Below are positions 34,513 through 43,010 of a stretch of 64,000 nt of DNA, piece after piece; the stretch's first letter is position 1, and the number at the start of each line of letters is the position of its first letter. Under the pieces are notes generated by a model. The model searched no databases, was not told the DNA's origin, and worked only from the letters and a program-made list of their open reading frames with translations. The translations under genes were made by a program, and so were the position numbers. Location: contig CP040678.1 in the NCBI GenBank assembly GCA_005954745.1, positions 1,116,001 through 1,180,000 on the forward strand, read 5' to 3'. This stretch comes from Halostella pelagica (GTDB lineage Archaea; Halobacteriota; Halobacteria; Halobacteriales; Natronoarchaeaceae).

Positions 34513-35157
34513 TCAGTTCGCGAGTCGATTCCCCGCGGCAGCGCACCACTCCGCGACGCGCTCCTCGTCTATCTGGAGGAAGTCCGCGATGCTCTCCGGG
34601 TCAGCCGTAGCTAGGCGGCGGACCGACGATACGCCGGCGTCGGCCAGCATCTCCGCGTCGCCCTCGCCGACGCAGTCGAGGTCGGTCACCGGGTCGGGCC
34701 TGCTCCGCTCGCGCCACGCGGACTCCGCCGCTTCGGCCGCACCGCTGCCGTCGGCCTCCGCGTCGGCGGCCGCGTCCGTCCCGCCGTCGGACGGCGTCCA
34801 GTCCCCCGACTGTGTCGGCGACTCGTCCGAGTTCGTCGTCTGCCAGTCGCCCTGGCTCTCGGCGACCCAGTCGCGCTCCGCGTCCTGTAGGCCGCGGACC
34901 GTGTTCGAACGGTTGCCGAGGTCTTCGCCCTGCCCGTCCAAGTTCCAGTGCAACGAGTGTTCCCGGCGTATCTTGGTCGCCACGCCGGGGTTGACCCCCG
35001 CGTCGACCAGCTGCCGGTACGACACCGTCTTCGCTCTGACGTCCGCGGCGTTCACGCCCAGTTCGCGTAACGTCGACGCCGTCGACTCGCCCACGAACTG
35101 CAGGTCGGTCAGATCATCCGTGTCGGCCTCGCCGGCCGAGTCGTCGTTTTTACTCAC
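34513..35157 (-). CDS. Protein with helix-hairpin-helix ends and a low-complexity centre
   Basis: The 214-residue protein starts with GTG. An HhH-like fold lies near residues 17-70 (LQFVGESTASTLRELGVNAADV) and another near 155-205 (LDCVGEGDAEMLADAGVSSVRRLATADP). The middle, about 75-150, is rich in Asp, Ser, Ala and Thr and looks disordered. Such tandem HhH modules often bind DNA or rRNA without sequence preference. A similar family is catalogued as DUF7409, from memory. It lies 145 bases upstream of fba with a separate start region. Confidence 0.75.
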   Translation of the reverse strand: MSKNDDSAGEADTDDLTDLQFVGESTASTLRELGVNAADVRAKTVSYRQLVDAGVNPGVATKIRREHSLHWNLDGQGEDLGNRSNTVRGLQDAERDWVAESQGDWQTTNSDESPTQSGDWTPSDGGTDAAADAEADGSGAAEAAESAWRERSRPDPVTDLDCVGEGDAEMLADAGVSSVRRLATADPESIADFLQIDEERVAEWCAAAGNRLAN

Positions 35158-35508
35158 GTAAACTCACTGATTTTCAGATACCTGTCACCAATCCCCCTTG
35201 AAAGTTGTTACTGATCGGTCATCTCTGGGACAAACGTCTGACGCGAGTACCGAGCCGGGTTCGAGTCGATGCAGTCCGGCGTATTCGCGATCCTACTCAG
35301 TGTACAACACTACGAACGTGTTCTCTCTCCGGAACGACGCTCAACGTGCTTCCATCGCAGCACGATCCCCGAGCGGCCCTGTCTGAACCCATACAGACGG
35401 TACCCATTCGGGTCGGTGCTGTCAAGTGGAAGCCGATTCGTTCGGGAGCAGCGGCCAGCGGCCGCCGAAAGGCGGCACACTTAGGTGGGATTCGCAAGGA
35501 TTGCCAGT
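35158..35508. other. Divergent intergenic region between the HhH and hydroxyacyl-CoA dehydrogenase genes
   Basis: This 351-base gap has no gene I can support. It contains a GTCTG/CAGAC hairpin (35381-35398) and a GC-rich inverted repeat near 35451-35475. Both flanking genes start from here, so it must hold two promoters. AT-rich TTGAAAGTTGTTACTG (35197-35212) and CACTTAGG (35479-35486) are weak candidates. Confidence 0.4.
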
Positions 35509-36372
35509 ATGGTACGCGGACTCGACTCGATAGAACGCGTCGGCGTCATCGGCGCGGGAACGATGGGAAGCGGTATCGCGCAGGTCGCCGCGACGAACGG
35601 CTACGATGTCGTGTTGCGAGACATCGAGCAAGACCTGGTCGACCAGGGGTTCGAAACGATAGACGATAGCCTCGCTCAGTTCGTTCGGAAGGAGACAATC
35701 ACCGAGGACGGCGCGGAGACGATCCGCGACCGGATCACCGGCACGACCGAGCTATCCCACCTGGAAACCTGTGACCTCGTGATCGAGGCGGTCGTGGAGA
35801 ACATCGACGTAAAACAGGACGTGTTCGCGGATCTTGACCGGGTGACTGACGACGACGTTTGTCTCGCGACCAACACCTCGACGCTCTCTATCACCTCGAT
35901 AGCGAGCGCGACGGACCGGCCCGACCGGGTCGTCGGTATCCACTTCATGAACCCCGTTCCGGTGATGGAGGGGGTCGAAATCGTCACCGGCGAGAAGACG
36001 AGTTCCGAGACTGCCGATCTGGCCCACGAGTTCTCCGAGTCCCTGGACAAGACGACGTGGGAGTCCGACGACAAGCCGGGATTCGTGTCCAACCGGATCC
36101 TGATGCCGTGGATCAACGAAGGCATCCGCGCGTTCGACGAGGGCGTGGCCACCAAGGAGGACATCGACAACGGAATGAAACTCGGCACTAACGTCCCGAT
36201 GGGTCCGCTCGAACTGGCCGACCACATCGGATTGGACGTTTGTCTCGACGCGACGGAGACGCTCCACTCGGAACTGGGCGATCGCTACAAACCCGCCTAC
36301 TTGCTGAAACGAAAAGTCGACGCCGGCGACCTCGGGAAGAAGTCCGGACGGGGGTTCTACGAGTACGACTAA
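35509..36372 (+). CDS. 3-hydroxyacyl-CoA dehydrogenase
   Basis: The 287-residue single-function enzyme has the NAD-binding VGVIGAGTMGSGIAQVAA and TNTSTLSIT. The catalytic His lies in VGIHFMNPVPVMEGVEIV, and GFVSNRILMPWINEGIRAF leads the C-terminal helical domain. It oxidises L-3-hydroxyacyl-CoA to 3-ketoacyl-CoA. The ATG at 35509 is chosen; an in-frame ATG at 35485 adds eight residues. It ends 19 bases before the convergent squalene synthase stop. Confidence 0.94.
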   Translation: MVRGLDSIERVGVIGAGTMGSGIAQVAATNGYDVVLRDIEQDLVDQGFETIDDSLAQFVRKETITEDGAETIRDRITGTTELSHLETCDLVIEAVVENIDVKQDVFADLDRVTDDDVCLATNTSTLSITSIASATDRPDRVVGIHFMNPVPVMEGVEIVTGEKTSSETADLAHEFSESLDKTTWESDDKPGFVSNRILMPWINEGIRAFDEGVATKEDIDNGMKLGTNVPMGPLELADHIGLDVCLDATETLHSELGDRYKPAYLLKRKVDAGDLGKKSGRGFYEYD

Positions 36373-36391
36373 CCATCGCCGACACGGGACG

Positions 36392-37447
36392 TTACGAGTT
36401 CGACTGGTGTAATGGGCGCTCCGTCATGTCGGCTCGGAGGCCCGAGAGCTCTTCTCTGTCGACACCTTGACCGAATCGGGCGACGAGCGTTGTGACCTCC
36501 GCACGGGGGACTTTGACGGTCCCTTCGGTCACGACGTCGGCCGGGCGTTCGCGGAGTTCGCGGATCGTCGCTACCGCGAGCAGATACGGGATGGCCCACG
36601 CGGCGAGAGTGTTGCCGTCCGTCTCCGGGAGCGCTTCGAGATACGCCTGCGCGTCATCGAGATATCCTGCGGCGTGGTCGGTGACGCGTTCGACGACCCG
36701 CGCGACGTCTGCCGCTCGTTCGGGCTGGGCGACCTCCTCCGCGGTCAGGCCCTCCTCGCGTAACCACGTCGCGGGGAGGTACACGTTGTCCTCCTCGTCG
36801 TAATCCGCGGAGACGTCTTTCGCGACGTTTACCAACTGAAGCAACAGCGCGAACGACCGTGCGTTTTCCTCCAGCGTTTCGGCCTCTTTCGGGGCGGCGT
36901 CTTCGGCGAGGAGATTCGTTATCAGGTCGCCGACTGTCCCCGCCGCGTACCAGCAGTACTCCTCCAGTTCGTCGATAGTCTCGATCCGCAACCCGCCGAC
37001 GTCCGCGTATCGCTCGACGAACATCGCCATCCCGGAGACGAGTTCGCGAACCGGACCGCGGAGCGCTGACTGGGCCTGGTCGGGGAGCGCGGAGAACGTA
37101 CTGGTCACTCGTGGTGTCGCCGCGACCACGTCCCAGTCGGCGGTTCGCTCGTCCGGGATCCACGGTTCGACCGTCTCACTGAACTCCTCGACGGTCGTCT
37201 GGTCGTCCGGCGAGAGCACGCGGTCGTACTGGCGAAGCAGGTCGGCTTTCTTCTGGGCCGGCACGTGGCCGGCGTCCTCTACAGTGTCTGCGATCCGACA
37301 CATTAGATATCCGACACAGATTCGCGACGACATCGGCTCTTTCAGCGCGTCTATCGTTATCGCGAACGTCCGCGATACACCTTGAACGGCGTCGTGACAC
37401 CAGTCGAGGTTCTCGGCGGCCGTCCGCGTGCTTCGGCCCGAATGCAT
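36392..37447 (-). CDS. Squalene/phytoene synthase family protein, probably squalene synthase
   Basis: The 351-residue protein has both aspartate-rich motifs: MCRIADTVEDAG for diphosphate/Mg binding, and LLQLVNVAKDVSADYDEEDNVYLP as the second. VSRTFAITIDALKEPMSSRICVGYL matches the head-to-head prenyl synthases. Length and the SRTFA...EP layout favour squalene over phytoene synthase, so it would join two farnesyl diphosphates for squalene and polar lipid or quinone-like pools. No carotenoid desaturase gene is near. MHSGRSTRTAAENLDWC at 37447 is the likely start. Confidence 0.87.
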   Translation of the reverse strand: MHSGRSTRTAAENLDWCHDAVQGVSRTFAITIDALKEPMSSRICVGYLMCRIADTVEDAGHVPAQKKADLLRQYDRVLSPDDQTTVEEFSETVEPWIPDERTADWDVVAATPRVTSTFSALPDQAQSALRGPVRELVSGMAMFVERYADVGGLRIETIDELEEYCWYAAGTVGDLITNLLAEDAAPKEAETLEENARSFALLLQLVNVAKDVSADYDEEDNVYLPATWLREEGLTAEEVAQPERAADVARVVERVTDHAAGYLDDAQAYLEALPETDGNTLAAWAIPYLLAVATIRELRERPADVVTEGTVKVPRAEVTTLVARFGQGVDREELSGLRADMTERPLHQSNS

Positions 37448-37551
37448 TCCACTCGATAGCCATAGGAACCCACGGAGTAAAAGCATCCGGGAGACGCGGT
37501 CGTCACACCGATGCCGGGAAAACTAAAGCATCGTCCATCAAAGATACGTGC

Positions 37552-38742
37552 ATGGACTTCACTCTCTCTGCGGAGCAGGCGCAGATCCGCGACATGGTCA
37601 CCGAGTTCGTGGACGAAGAGGTCGTCCCCCGTGCCCGGGAGATAGACCACGAGGACGAGTTCCCCGCCGACCTGGTCGACGAGATGGCCGACCTGGGACT
37701 CATGGGGATGCCGTTCCCCGAGGAGTACGGCGGCGCAGGCCTCGACTACCACTCCTACGCCATCGGGCTGGAACAGATAAGCCGCGGGAGCGGCGGTCTC
37801 GGGACCGTCGTCGCCGCACACATCAGCCTCGCCGGCAACATGGTGTACGAGTTCGGCGACGAGCGCCAGAAGGAGAAATACCTGACGCCGCTGGCCGCCG
37901 GCGACGACATCGGCGCGTTCGCGCTCTCGGAGGCCAGTGCCGGGAGCGACGTGCCCGCGATGGAGACTACCGCCGAGCGAACCACGGCGACGTCTCGCTC
38001 GGACGGGGACGAGACGACGGCGGAGAGGGAAGGCGACGAGTACGTCATCAACGGCGGCAAGCTCTGGATATCGAACGGCTCCGTCGCCGACACTGTCACC
38101 CTGTTCGCCAAGACGGACCCCGACGCCGACAATAAGGGTATCTCCTCGTTCATCGTCCGCCCCGAGGAGGACGACGGCTTCATCGTTGAAGGAACTGAGG
38201 AGAAACTCGGCGACAAGGGCTGTCCCACTGCCGAACTGCGCTTCGACGACATGCGCATCCCCGCTGACCGCCGCCTCGGAGAGGAGGGCGAAGGGTTCGT
38301 CCACGCACTCAAAACGCTAAACGGCGGGCGGATAACCATCGCGGCCCGCGGCGTCGGTATCGCCCGCGCAGCCCTGGACGAGGCACTGGAGTACGGCCAG
38401 CAGCGCGAGCAGTTCGACCAGCCAATCGCCGAGTTCCAGTCGATCAAACACAAACTCGCGGATATGGACACCAAGCTCCAGGCCGCGAAGATGCTGATGC
38501 ACCGCGCTGCGGACAAGAAGATCCGCGGCGAGAACTTCGTCAAGGAGGCCGCACAGGCCAAACTGTACGCAAGCGAGATCAGCCGCGAAGTCGCGAACGA
38601 AGGCATCCAGATCCACGGCGGCTACGGCTACACCAAGGATTTCCCCGCTGAACGGTTCTACCGGGACGCCAAGCTCAACGAGATCTACGAGGGGACGAGC
38701 GAAGTCCTGCGCAACACTATCGGCGACCAGCTACTGGACTGA
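37552..38742 (+). CDS. Acyl-CoA dehydrogenase with an extra loop
   Basis: The 396-residue flavoprotein has ALSEASAGSD, LWISNGSVADT and the closing IQIHGGYGYTKDFPAERFYRDAKLNEIYEGTSEV. The catalytic Glu lies in IYEGTSE. Compared with the paralogue at 9040 it carries an insertion of about 18 residues after AMETTAER (about 140-160), in which TTAER appears twice. Electrons pass to ETF. The gene runs divergently from squalene synthase, with about 100 bases between starts. Confidence 0.94.
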   Translation: MDFTLSAEQAQIRDMVTEFVDEEVVPRAREIDHEDEFPADLVDEMADLGLMGMPFPEEYGGAGLDYHSYAIGLEQISRGSGGLGTVVAAHISLAGNMVYEFGDERQKEKYLTPLAAGDDIGAFALSEASAGSDVPAMETTAERTTATSRSDGDETTAEREGDEYVINGGKLWISNGSVADTVTLFAKTDPDADNKGISSFIVRPEEDDGFIVEGTEEKLGDKGCPTAELRFDDMRIPADRRLGEEGEGFVHALKTLNGGRITIAARGVGIARAALDEALEYGQQREQFDQPIAEFQSIKHKLADMDTKLQAAKMLMHRAADKKIRGENFVKEAAQAKLYASEISREVANEGIQIHGGYGYTKDFPAERFYRDAKLNEIYEGTSEVLRNTIGDQLLD

Positions 38743-38799
38743 CCGGACCAGTTCGCCCACCCGGCGTACAGTCAAGCTCTCCGGTGATCCACCCGGTGT

Positions 38800-39072
38800 T
38801 CAGTCGACCTGCCCGTCGAGCCACTCCGCGTGGGCCGCGACCGCTCGCTCTCCCGCGTCCGTGAGCGCGTACACGTCGTGGAGACCGTCCGTATGCTTCT
38901 CCGCGTAGCCCGCCCTGACAAGCTTCTGCATCGCGCCGTAGAACCGGTCGGGGTCGATCCGGTCGTCGTAATGGGCTTCGAGCGCCGCTTTCAGTTCCTG
39001 CCCGCGCAGTTCCCCGCCGTACAGCAACGCACAGAGGTCCCGCCGCATACCGCTCTGGAGCCACTTGCTCAT
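38800..39072 (-). CDS. PadR-like winged-helix regulator
   Basis: The 90-residue protein MSKWLQSGMRRDLCALLYGG has the PadR pattern. A first helix is followed by LRGQELKAALEAHYDDRIDPDRFYGAMQKLVRAGYAEK (helix-turn-helix) and a wing HDVYALTDAGERAV. It lacks the long C-terminal helix of full PadR and probably dimerises through the last helix. It is likely a repressor; its target is not shown. It has no clear operon partner. Confidence 0.85.
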   Translation of the reverse strand: MSKWLQSGMRRDLCALLYGGELRGQELKAALEAHYDDRIDPDRFYGAMQKLVRAGYAEKHTDGLHDVYALTDAGERAVAAHAEWLDGQVD

Positions 39073-39116
39073 ACGGAAGGCAAGGCATAGGCGGAGTCAT
39101 GGCTTGCGTTTCCGAA

Positions 39117-39848
39117 TCAGGCCTCGTCGCCGTAGGTGGTCGTGATGTACCGAAGCAGTTCGTCTACGATCGCCGCATCGTAGGTCCAGAATCCCGTGTA
39201 CTCGTCGTCCCGAACCTCCGTTCCTAGGAACGCGCACTTTCGCTCGTCGTCACCGTTGCCGTCGAAAACCACGAACCACGAATCGGCTATCTCGTCAGCG
39301 TCCGATGGATACACCGAAAGCCCCTGCCATTCAGGGGCGACGCCGTCGGGACGACCGTACACGTGCACACCGACCGCACTGTCCGCGAGCTTCGAATACA
39401 CCTGATCCTGTGACGAGAGGAGGGGCAGTCGCTGGAATCCGACGTGTAACTGGCCGCGCCCCGCGTTCCACGCCTGCATCTCTATCTCTCTCGAAGCGAT
39501 TATCATCCGCCGTTTGTCGTATCCCGAGAACGTCGTGTTGTCGACGTGGCGCAGTATCTCGGTGTACTCCACGTCGGCGACCGTCTCGCTCCCGTATATC
39601 CCCTTCTCGAAATCGAGCGCGACCGCCAGTTCTTCGATTCCGCTGGCGGCGATGAACTCCTCGTTCTCGTGTAACACTGCGAAATTACGCGGACAACCGT
39701 CGTCCGTGCTGGACCGGCGCAGTTGCACCTGTTGCGGGCGAAAGAACGCTTCGATCCCGTCGATACGTTCCTTCGGAACGTCGACGTTGTACAGGGACAG
39801 TGTCCGCTTTCGACCGTCTACCCGGTCGATGAACGCAGTGAAACTCAT
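39117..39848 (-). CDS. DICT-like sensory domain protein
   Basis: The 243-residue protein begins MSFTAFIDRVDGRKRTLSLYNVD. It has NFAVLHENEEFIAASGIEELAVALDF and later RMIIASREIEMQAWNAGRGQLHVGFQRLPLL with SSQDQVYSKLADSAVGVHVYG. This order matches DICT domains, which sit in bacterial and haloarchaeal signalling proteins. No output domain is attached, so it would act through partners. It is divergent from the 90-residue gene at 39938. A TATA-like ACATTTATC on the minus strand lies near 39873-39881. Confidence 0.75.
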   Translation of the reverse strand: MSFTAFIDRVDGRKRTLSLYNVDVPKERIDGIEAFFRPQQVQLRRSSTDDGCPRNFAVLHENEEFIAASGIEELAVALDFEKGIYGSETVADVEYTEILRHVDNTTFSGYDKRRMIIASREIEMQAWNAGRGQLHVGFQRLPLLSSQDQVYSKLADSAVGVHVYGRPDGVAPEWQGLSVYPSDADEIADSWFVVFDGNGDDERKCAFLGTEVRDDEYTGFWTYDAAIVDELLRYITTTYGDEA

Positions 39849-39937
39849 ATATTGGGTGTTACATCAGTAAACAGATAAATGTGTTCACCATCCGGCAGAA
39901 CCGACAGGTTAGATTGTCTGGACGCCAAAGCGGCGGT

Positions 39938-40210
39938 ATGACCGAGACGGCGACCGAGAACGATGTCACCGCCCGCTACTACGAGACCGAGACAGAACGG
40001 GTTCTGGAGTTCGAACGCGACGGGCGTACGGCGGCCGTCGCACAGAACGTCGAGGGGTACGCCATGCTGAAAGTACGACCCGCCGCCGACGGCGACGAAC
40101 TCGAACGGTACTACGGGTTCGACATGGCGCTCGACCACGCCGCGGAACTGCTAGGAGCGTCCCCGAACGAACTCCCCGTGCCCGAACCCGCCGACGATAT
40201 GGGTATGTAG
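39938..40210 (+). CDS. Small haloarchaeal protein (DUF7111-like)
   Basis: The 90-residue acidic, soluble protein reads MTETATENDVTARYYETETERV at the start and has a compact alpha/beta pattern (GRTAAVAQNVEGYAMLKVRPA). The end is proline-rich (NELPVPEPADD). The function is unknown. A hairpin with a T tract follows directly at 40212. A longer start at 39881 would add basic residues and is not supported. Confidence 0.75.
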   Translation: MTETATENDVTARYYETETERVLEFERDGRTAAVAQNVEGYAMLKVRPAADGDELERYYGFDMALDHAAELLGASPNELPVPEPADDMGM

Positions 40211-40211
40211 A

Positions 40212-40232
40212 GCGAGCTTTTTTTCCGCTCGC
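40212..40232 (+). terminator. Hairpin with a T-rich loop after the DUF7111-like gene
   Basis: GCGAGC (40212-40217) pairs with GCTCGC (40227-40232). Seven T bases lie between them. It starts two bases after the stop codon, so it is a good candidate for transcription end on the plus strand. Confidence 0.55.
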
Positions 40233-40343
40233 GTACGCGAAGCGCACCACTCGCTCGGGGTAACTCTTTCTTGGTTACCGGCCTGCCCTCCCCCGTCCTC
40301 GCGCGACGTTCGGTAGACCGCCTCGCGCCGCGCTCCCGGCCGC

Positions 40344-40658
40344 TCAGGTGACGATCGAGTACGTGAACAGGAACCCGAAATAGAGCAACACGAGGCCGCC
40401 GATAGCCTTCAGTCGGAACAGCCGTATCTCCTCGCCCTCCTCGCTGTACGCGTCCTGAAACGCCTCTATCTCGGCGTCGGTGCACTCGTCGTGGTGGTCG
40501 AGGCCGACGTGGAGCGTGCGGTACTGCTCGCGGGCGAACGGTCGGTCACAGTAGTTGCAGTCGTACGTCGTCTCGTCCGCCGACGCGTCGACGTTCGTAC
40601 TGGGCGATCCGTCGGTTGCGCTGGCGGGGCCGTCGTCCGTGTGGTTGTCAGTCGTCAT
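40344..40658 (-). CDS. C2H2 zinc-finger protein with a C-terminal membrane helix (DUF7410-like)
   Basis: The 104-residue protein has an acidic, low-complexity head (about 1-35). A single C2H2-type finger follows (YDCNYCDRPFAREQYRTLHVGLDHH), then an acidic helix and one membrane helix at about residues 86-103. It is therefore tethered with the finger in the cytoplasm. It begins four bases inside the preceding membrane-protein gene, which itself follows coxC. Its conserved place in the oxidase cluster suggests an assembly or regulatory role, which is inference. Confidence 0.75.
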   Translation of the reverse strand: MTTDNHTDDGPASATDGSPSTNVDASADETTYDCNYCDRPFAREQYRTLHVGLDHHDECTDAEIEAFQDAYSEEGEEIRLFRLKAIGGLVLLYFGFLFTYSIVT

Positions 40659-42037
40659 AGGTATGGGGGAGTGACGCTCGGTTCCGAAACTATCCAGAGG
40701 CTCACCATCGTGTATATCACCATGACGAGGATGAACGGGTACTGGCTCCGGATGGCCTGCAAGCGACCCGGGAAGACGTCGTACGCTGCGGCGTGTGCGA
40801 CCCAGATGGCGACGAGGTGGCCGACCAGTACGAACGTGAGTTCGAGGCCGCCGAACCACGACGGCATCACGTACGTCAGGGGGTTCGACGGCGGGGAGAA
40901 CGGGTCCGAGAGGGCGGCGGTCAGCGGCGGGAGCAGCGAGAGGAAGTAGCCCAGGAAGTGCGCGAGATGATAGCCCGCGGCGATAGCCAGCAGCGGCGGC
41001 GCGAAGTTCCGTGCGAGCCTCGCGGGCCGGAGGTACGTCTCAGCCAGTCGCCGCGACGCGTACGAGGCGAGGACGTACGCACCGAAAAACAGGACGAACC
41101 CGCCGAGCAGGCTACCGACGTACACCGCCTGAACCGGAAGGCCCGCGCCGACGGCCCCCCTCGTCGCGTCGGCCCAGGCCGGCACCGTCACGAGGCCGTC
41201 GTACGTCGTCACCCACAGCAGCGCGACGATGAATGCGACCTCGGAGATACTGTCGACGCCGCGCGAGTCCGTCAGCGCCATGCCCGGCAGGCGGAGCGAC
41301 AGGCCGTCGTCGATGCGTTCCACCGGTGCGACGCGGCCGTAGTAGCTGAAGACGCGTGAAATCGGATCGACGGTCGAGAACCAGCGCTCCGGGCCGAACG
41401 CCGCGCCGCCGACCACAGTGACCGCAGTGTAGGCCGCGACTACCTGTGCGAGCAACTGCGGGTCGTCGGCGAGTGGACTCACTACTTCGACCCAGATCAG
41501 CGCGATCAGGCCGGCGACGCTCGGCCACGACCCCAGGCGCTCCGGATAGGCCAGTTCGAGTGAGGGAAGGAGTTCGACGAGCGTCCGAAACGGGTTCAGC
41601 GTCGGCCACGTGTTGCCGACGAGATACACGGACATGACGTATCCGGCCCACCAGCCGACCCAGACGACGAGAACCGCGAGGTTTCGAAACGGGTCAGTCG
41701 GGCCTCGAACCCCGAACCAGAGGACCGCCGCGAGTCCGGCCACGCCGACAATGGACCCGAACACGTCGACCACTCGCGCTCGCGAGAGAGCGAGCGTCGA
41801 CCCGTACTCGTCGATCCGCCGGACGAGAGTCCGGTCGGTGACCAGGCTGGCGAGCAGGAACGACGCTCCGACGACGCCGCCGCCCGTTGCGAGAAACAGC
41901 CACGTCGGTACGGCGAGTGACTCTCCCGAGGACCGAAGCGCGCCACCGTGGGCGAAGGCCCGGCCCGAGAGCAACGCTACCGCGACCAGCACTGCCGCCA
42001 CGAGGCCACAAAACTGCCGACGTACGTGGCGTTCCAT
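40655..42037 (-). CDS. Polytopic membrane protein of the cox cluster, unknown function
   Basis: The 460-residue protein starts MERHVRRQFCGLVAAVLVAV with a signal-like helix ending FAHGG. It has roughly ten further membrane helices. Possible ligand residues are the early His and GYHLAHFLGYFL and VGHLVAIWVAHAAAYDVF in the last third. No known transporter motif is present. It lies 16 bases downstream of coxC on the same strand and overlaps the zinc-finger gene by four bases. The histidine-bearing helices would suit heme or metal handling, but I cannot assign a function. Confidence 0.75.
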   Translation of the reverse strand: MERHVRRQFCGLVAAVLVAVALLSGRAFAHGGALRSSGESLAVPTWLFLATGGGVVGASFLLASLVTDRTLVRRIDEYGSTLALSRARVVDVFGSIVGVAGLAAVLWFGVRGPTDPFRNLAVLVVWVGWWAGYVMSVYLVGNTWPTLNPFRTLVELLPSLELAYPERLGSWPSVAGLIALIWVEVVSPLADDPQLLAQVVAAYTAVTVVGGAAFGPERWFSTVDPISRVFSYYGRVAPVERIDDGLSLRLPGMALTDSRGVDSISEVAFIVALLWVTTYDGLVTVPAWADATRGAVGAGLPVQAVYVGSLLGGFVLFFGAYVLASYASRRLAETYLRPARLARNFAPPLLAIAAGYHLAHFLGYFLSLLPPLTAALSDPFSPPSNPLTYVMPSWFGGLELTFVLVGHLVAIWVAHAAAYDVFPGRLQAIRSQYPFILVMVIYTMVSLWIVSEPSVTPPYL

Positions 42038-42053
42038 GATGGAACGAGCGCGG

Positions 42054-42902
42054 TCAGGCCGACGCGCCGGCGTACAGGACGACGACGAGGAAGATCCAGA
42101 CGACGTCGACAAAGTGCCAGTACATCGAGACAGTACTCACCGAAACGTGGCGTTCCGCGGAGTACTGTCCGTTCAGGCCGCGGGCGAACACGACCGCGAG
42201 CATCACCGCGCCGAGCGAGACGTGGAGACCGTGTAGTCCCGTCAGCCCGTAGAACCCGTTCCAGTAGATGCTCTCGGTCAGCGTGTGTCCCTCGTGGACG
42301 ATGAACTCGTAGTACTCGTACACCTGCCCGCCGATGAATATCAGGCCGAGCAGGAGCGTCAGGCCGAGCAAGAGGAGGAACCGGCGACGGTTGTTCTTCC
42401 GGAGTGCGACGTGCGCGTAGTGGATAGTGACGCTGCTAATAACCAGAATGATGGTGTTAGCGAGGACGAGTCCGGTCAGTCCCGGCACCTCGCCCGGCGG
42501 CCACTCGCCTACTCGGATGAAGAAGTAGTAGACGAATCCAGCGCCGAACGTCGCTATCTCGGAGCCGAGGAACGCGATCATCCCCCAGCGGAGTTTGCTC
42601 TCGCTCTGATGGTCCGCACCGCGTTCCCAGAACGCCTTGACGAAGGCGTGGTACACCCAGCCGTACAGGCCGAGGAGGAACACGAATGTGCTCGCGACGA
42701 ACGCGTACGGGCCGACGCTCGACCCGACGAGTCCAGAGTCGCCGCCGAGCAGGTACAGTCCTGCGGCAACGTAGAACCCAGCGCCGCCCAGTGCGGTGAT
42801 AAACGGCCACCAACTCGCCTCGCCGAACCCCTGGGGCCAATCCTCCACCGCCGGCAGGTGGTGCCCGTGATGGTCATCCGCCGTGTCGTCCGCTACGGTC
42901 AT
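42054..42902 (-). CDS. coxC: Cytochrome c oxidase subunit III
   Basis: The 282-residue protein has seven predicted helices. Subunit III landmarks are KLRWGMIAFLGSEIATFGAGFVYYFFIR and the closing TGLHGLHVSLGAVML and YWHFVDVVWIFLVVVLY. The N-terminus is His-rich and soluble (ADDHHGHHLPAVEDWPQGFGEASWWPF). It supports the stability of the catalytic subunit. It is about 108 bases downstream of coxB on the same strand, followed by the unknown 460-residue protein. Confidence 0.94.
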   Translation of the reverse strand: MTVADDTADDHHGHHLPAVEDWPQGFGEASWWPFITALGGAGFYVAAGLYLLGGDSGLVGSSVGPYAFVASTFVFLLGLYGWVYHAFVKAFWERGADHQSESKLRWGMIAFLGSEIATFGAGFVYYFFIRVGEWPPGEVPGLTGLVLANTIILVISSVTIHYAHVALRKNNRRRFLLLLGLTLLLGLIFIGGQVYEYYEFIVHEGHTLTESIYWNGFYGLTGLHGLHVSLGAVMLAVVFARGLNGQYSAERHVSVSTVSMYWHFVDVVWIFLVVVLYAGASA

Positions 42903-43010
42903 ACTTGGCTGGTTTCGTTTGGACTACCAAAAATCCATCCAACTGCGTCGGCGACTGCTCGAACGTCGGCGACGCTGTTCGGAAACGGATCGAGGCGGAG
43001 AAAAGAACGG

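Noticed and set aside
35250-35290. GGGTTCGAGTC considered as a tRNA T-loop
   Set aside because: The bases on either side do not form a five-pair T stem and no acceptor or anticodon arm is found.
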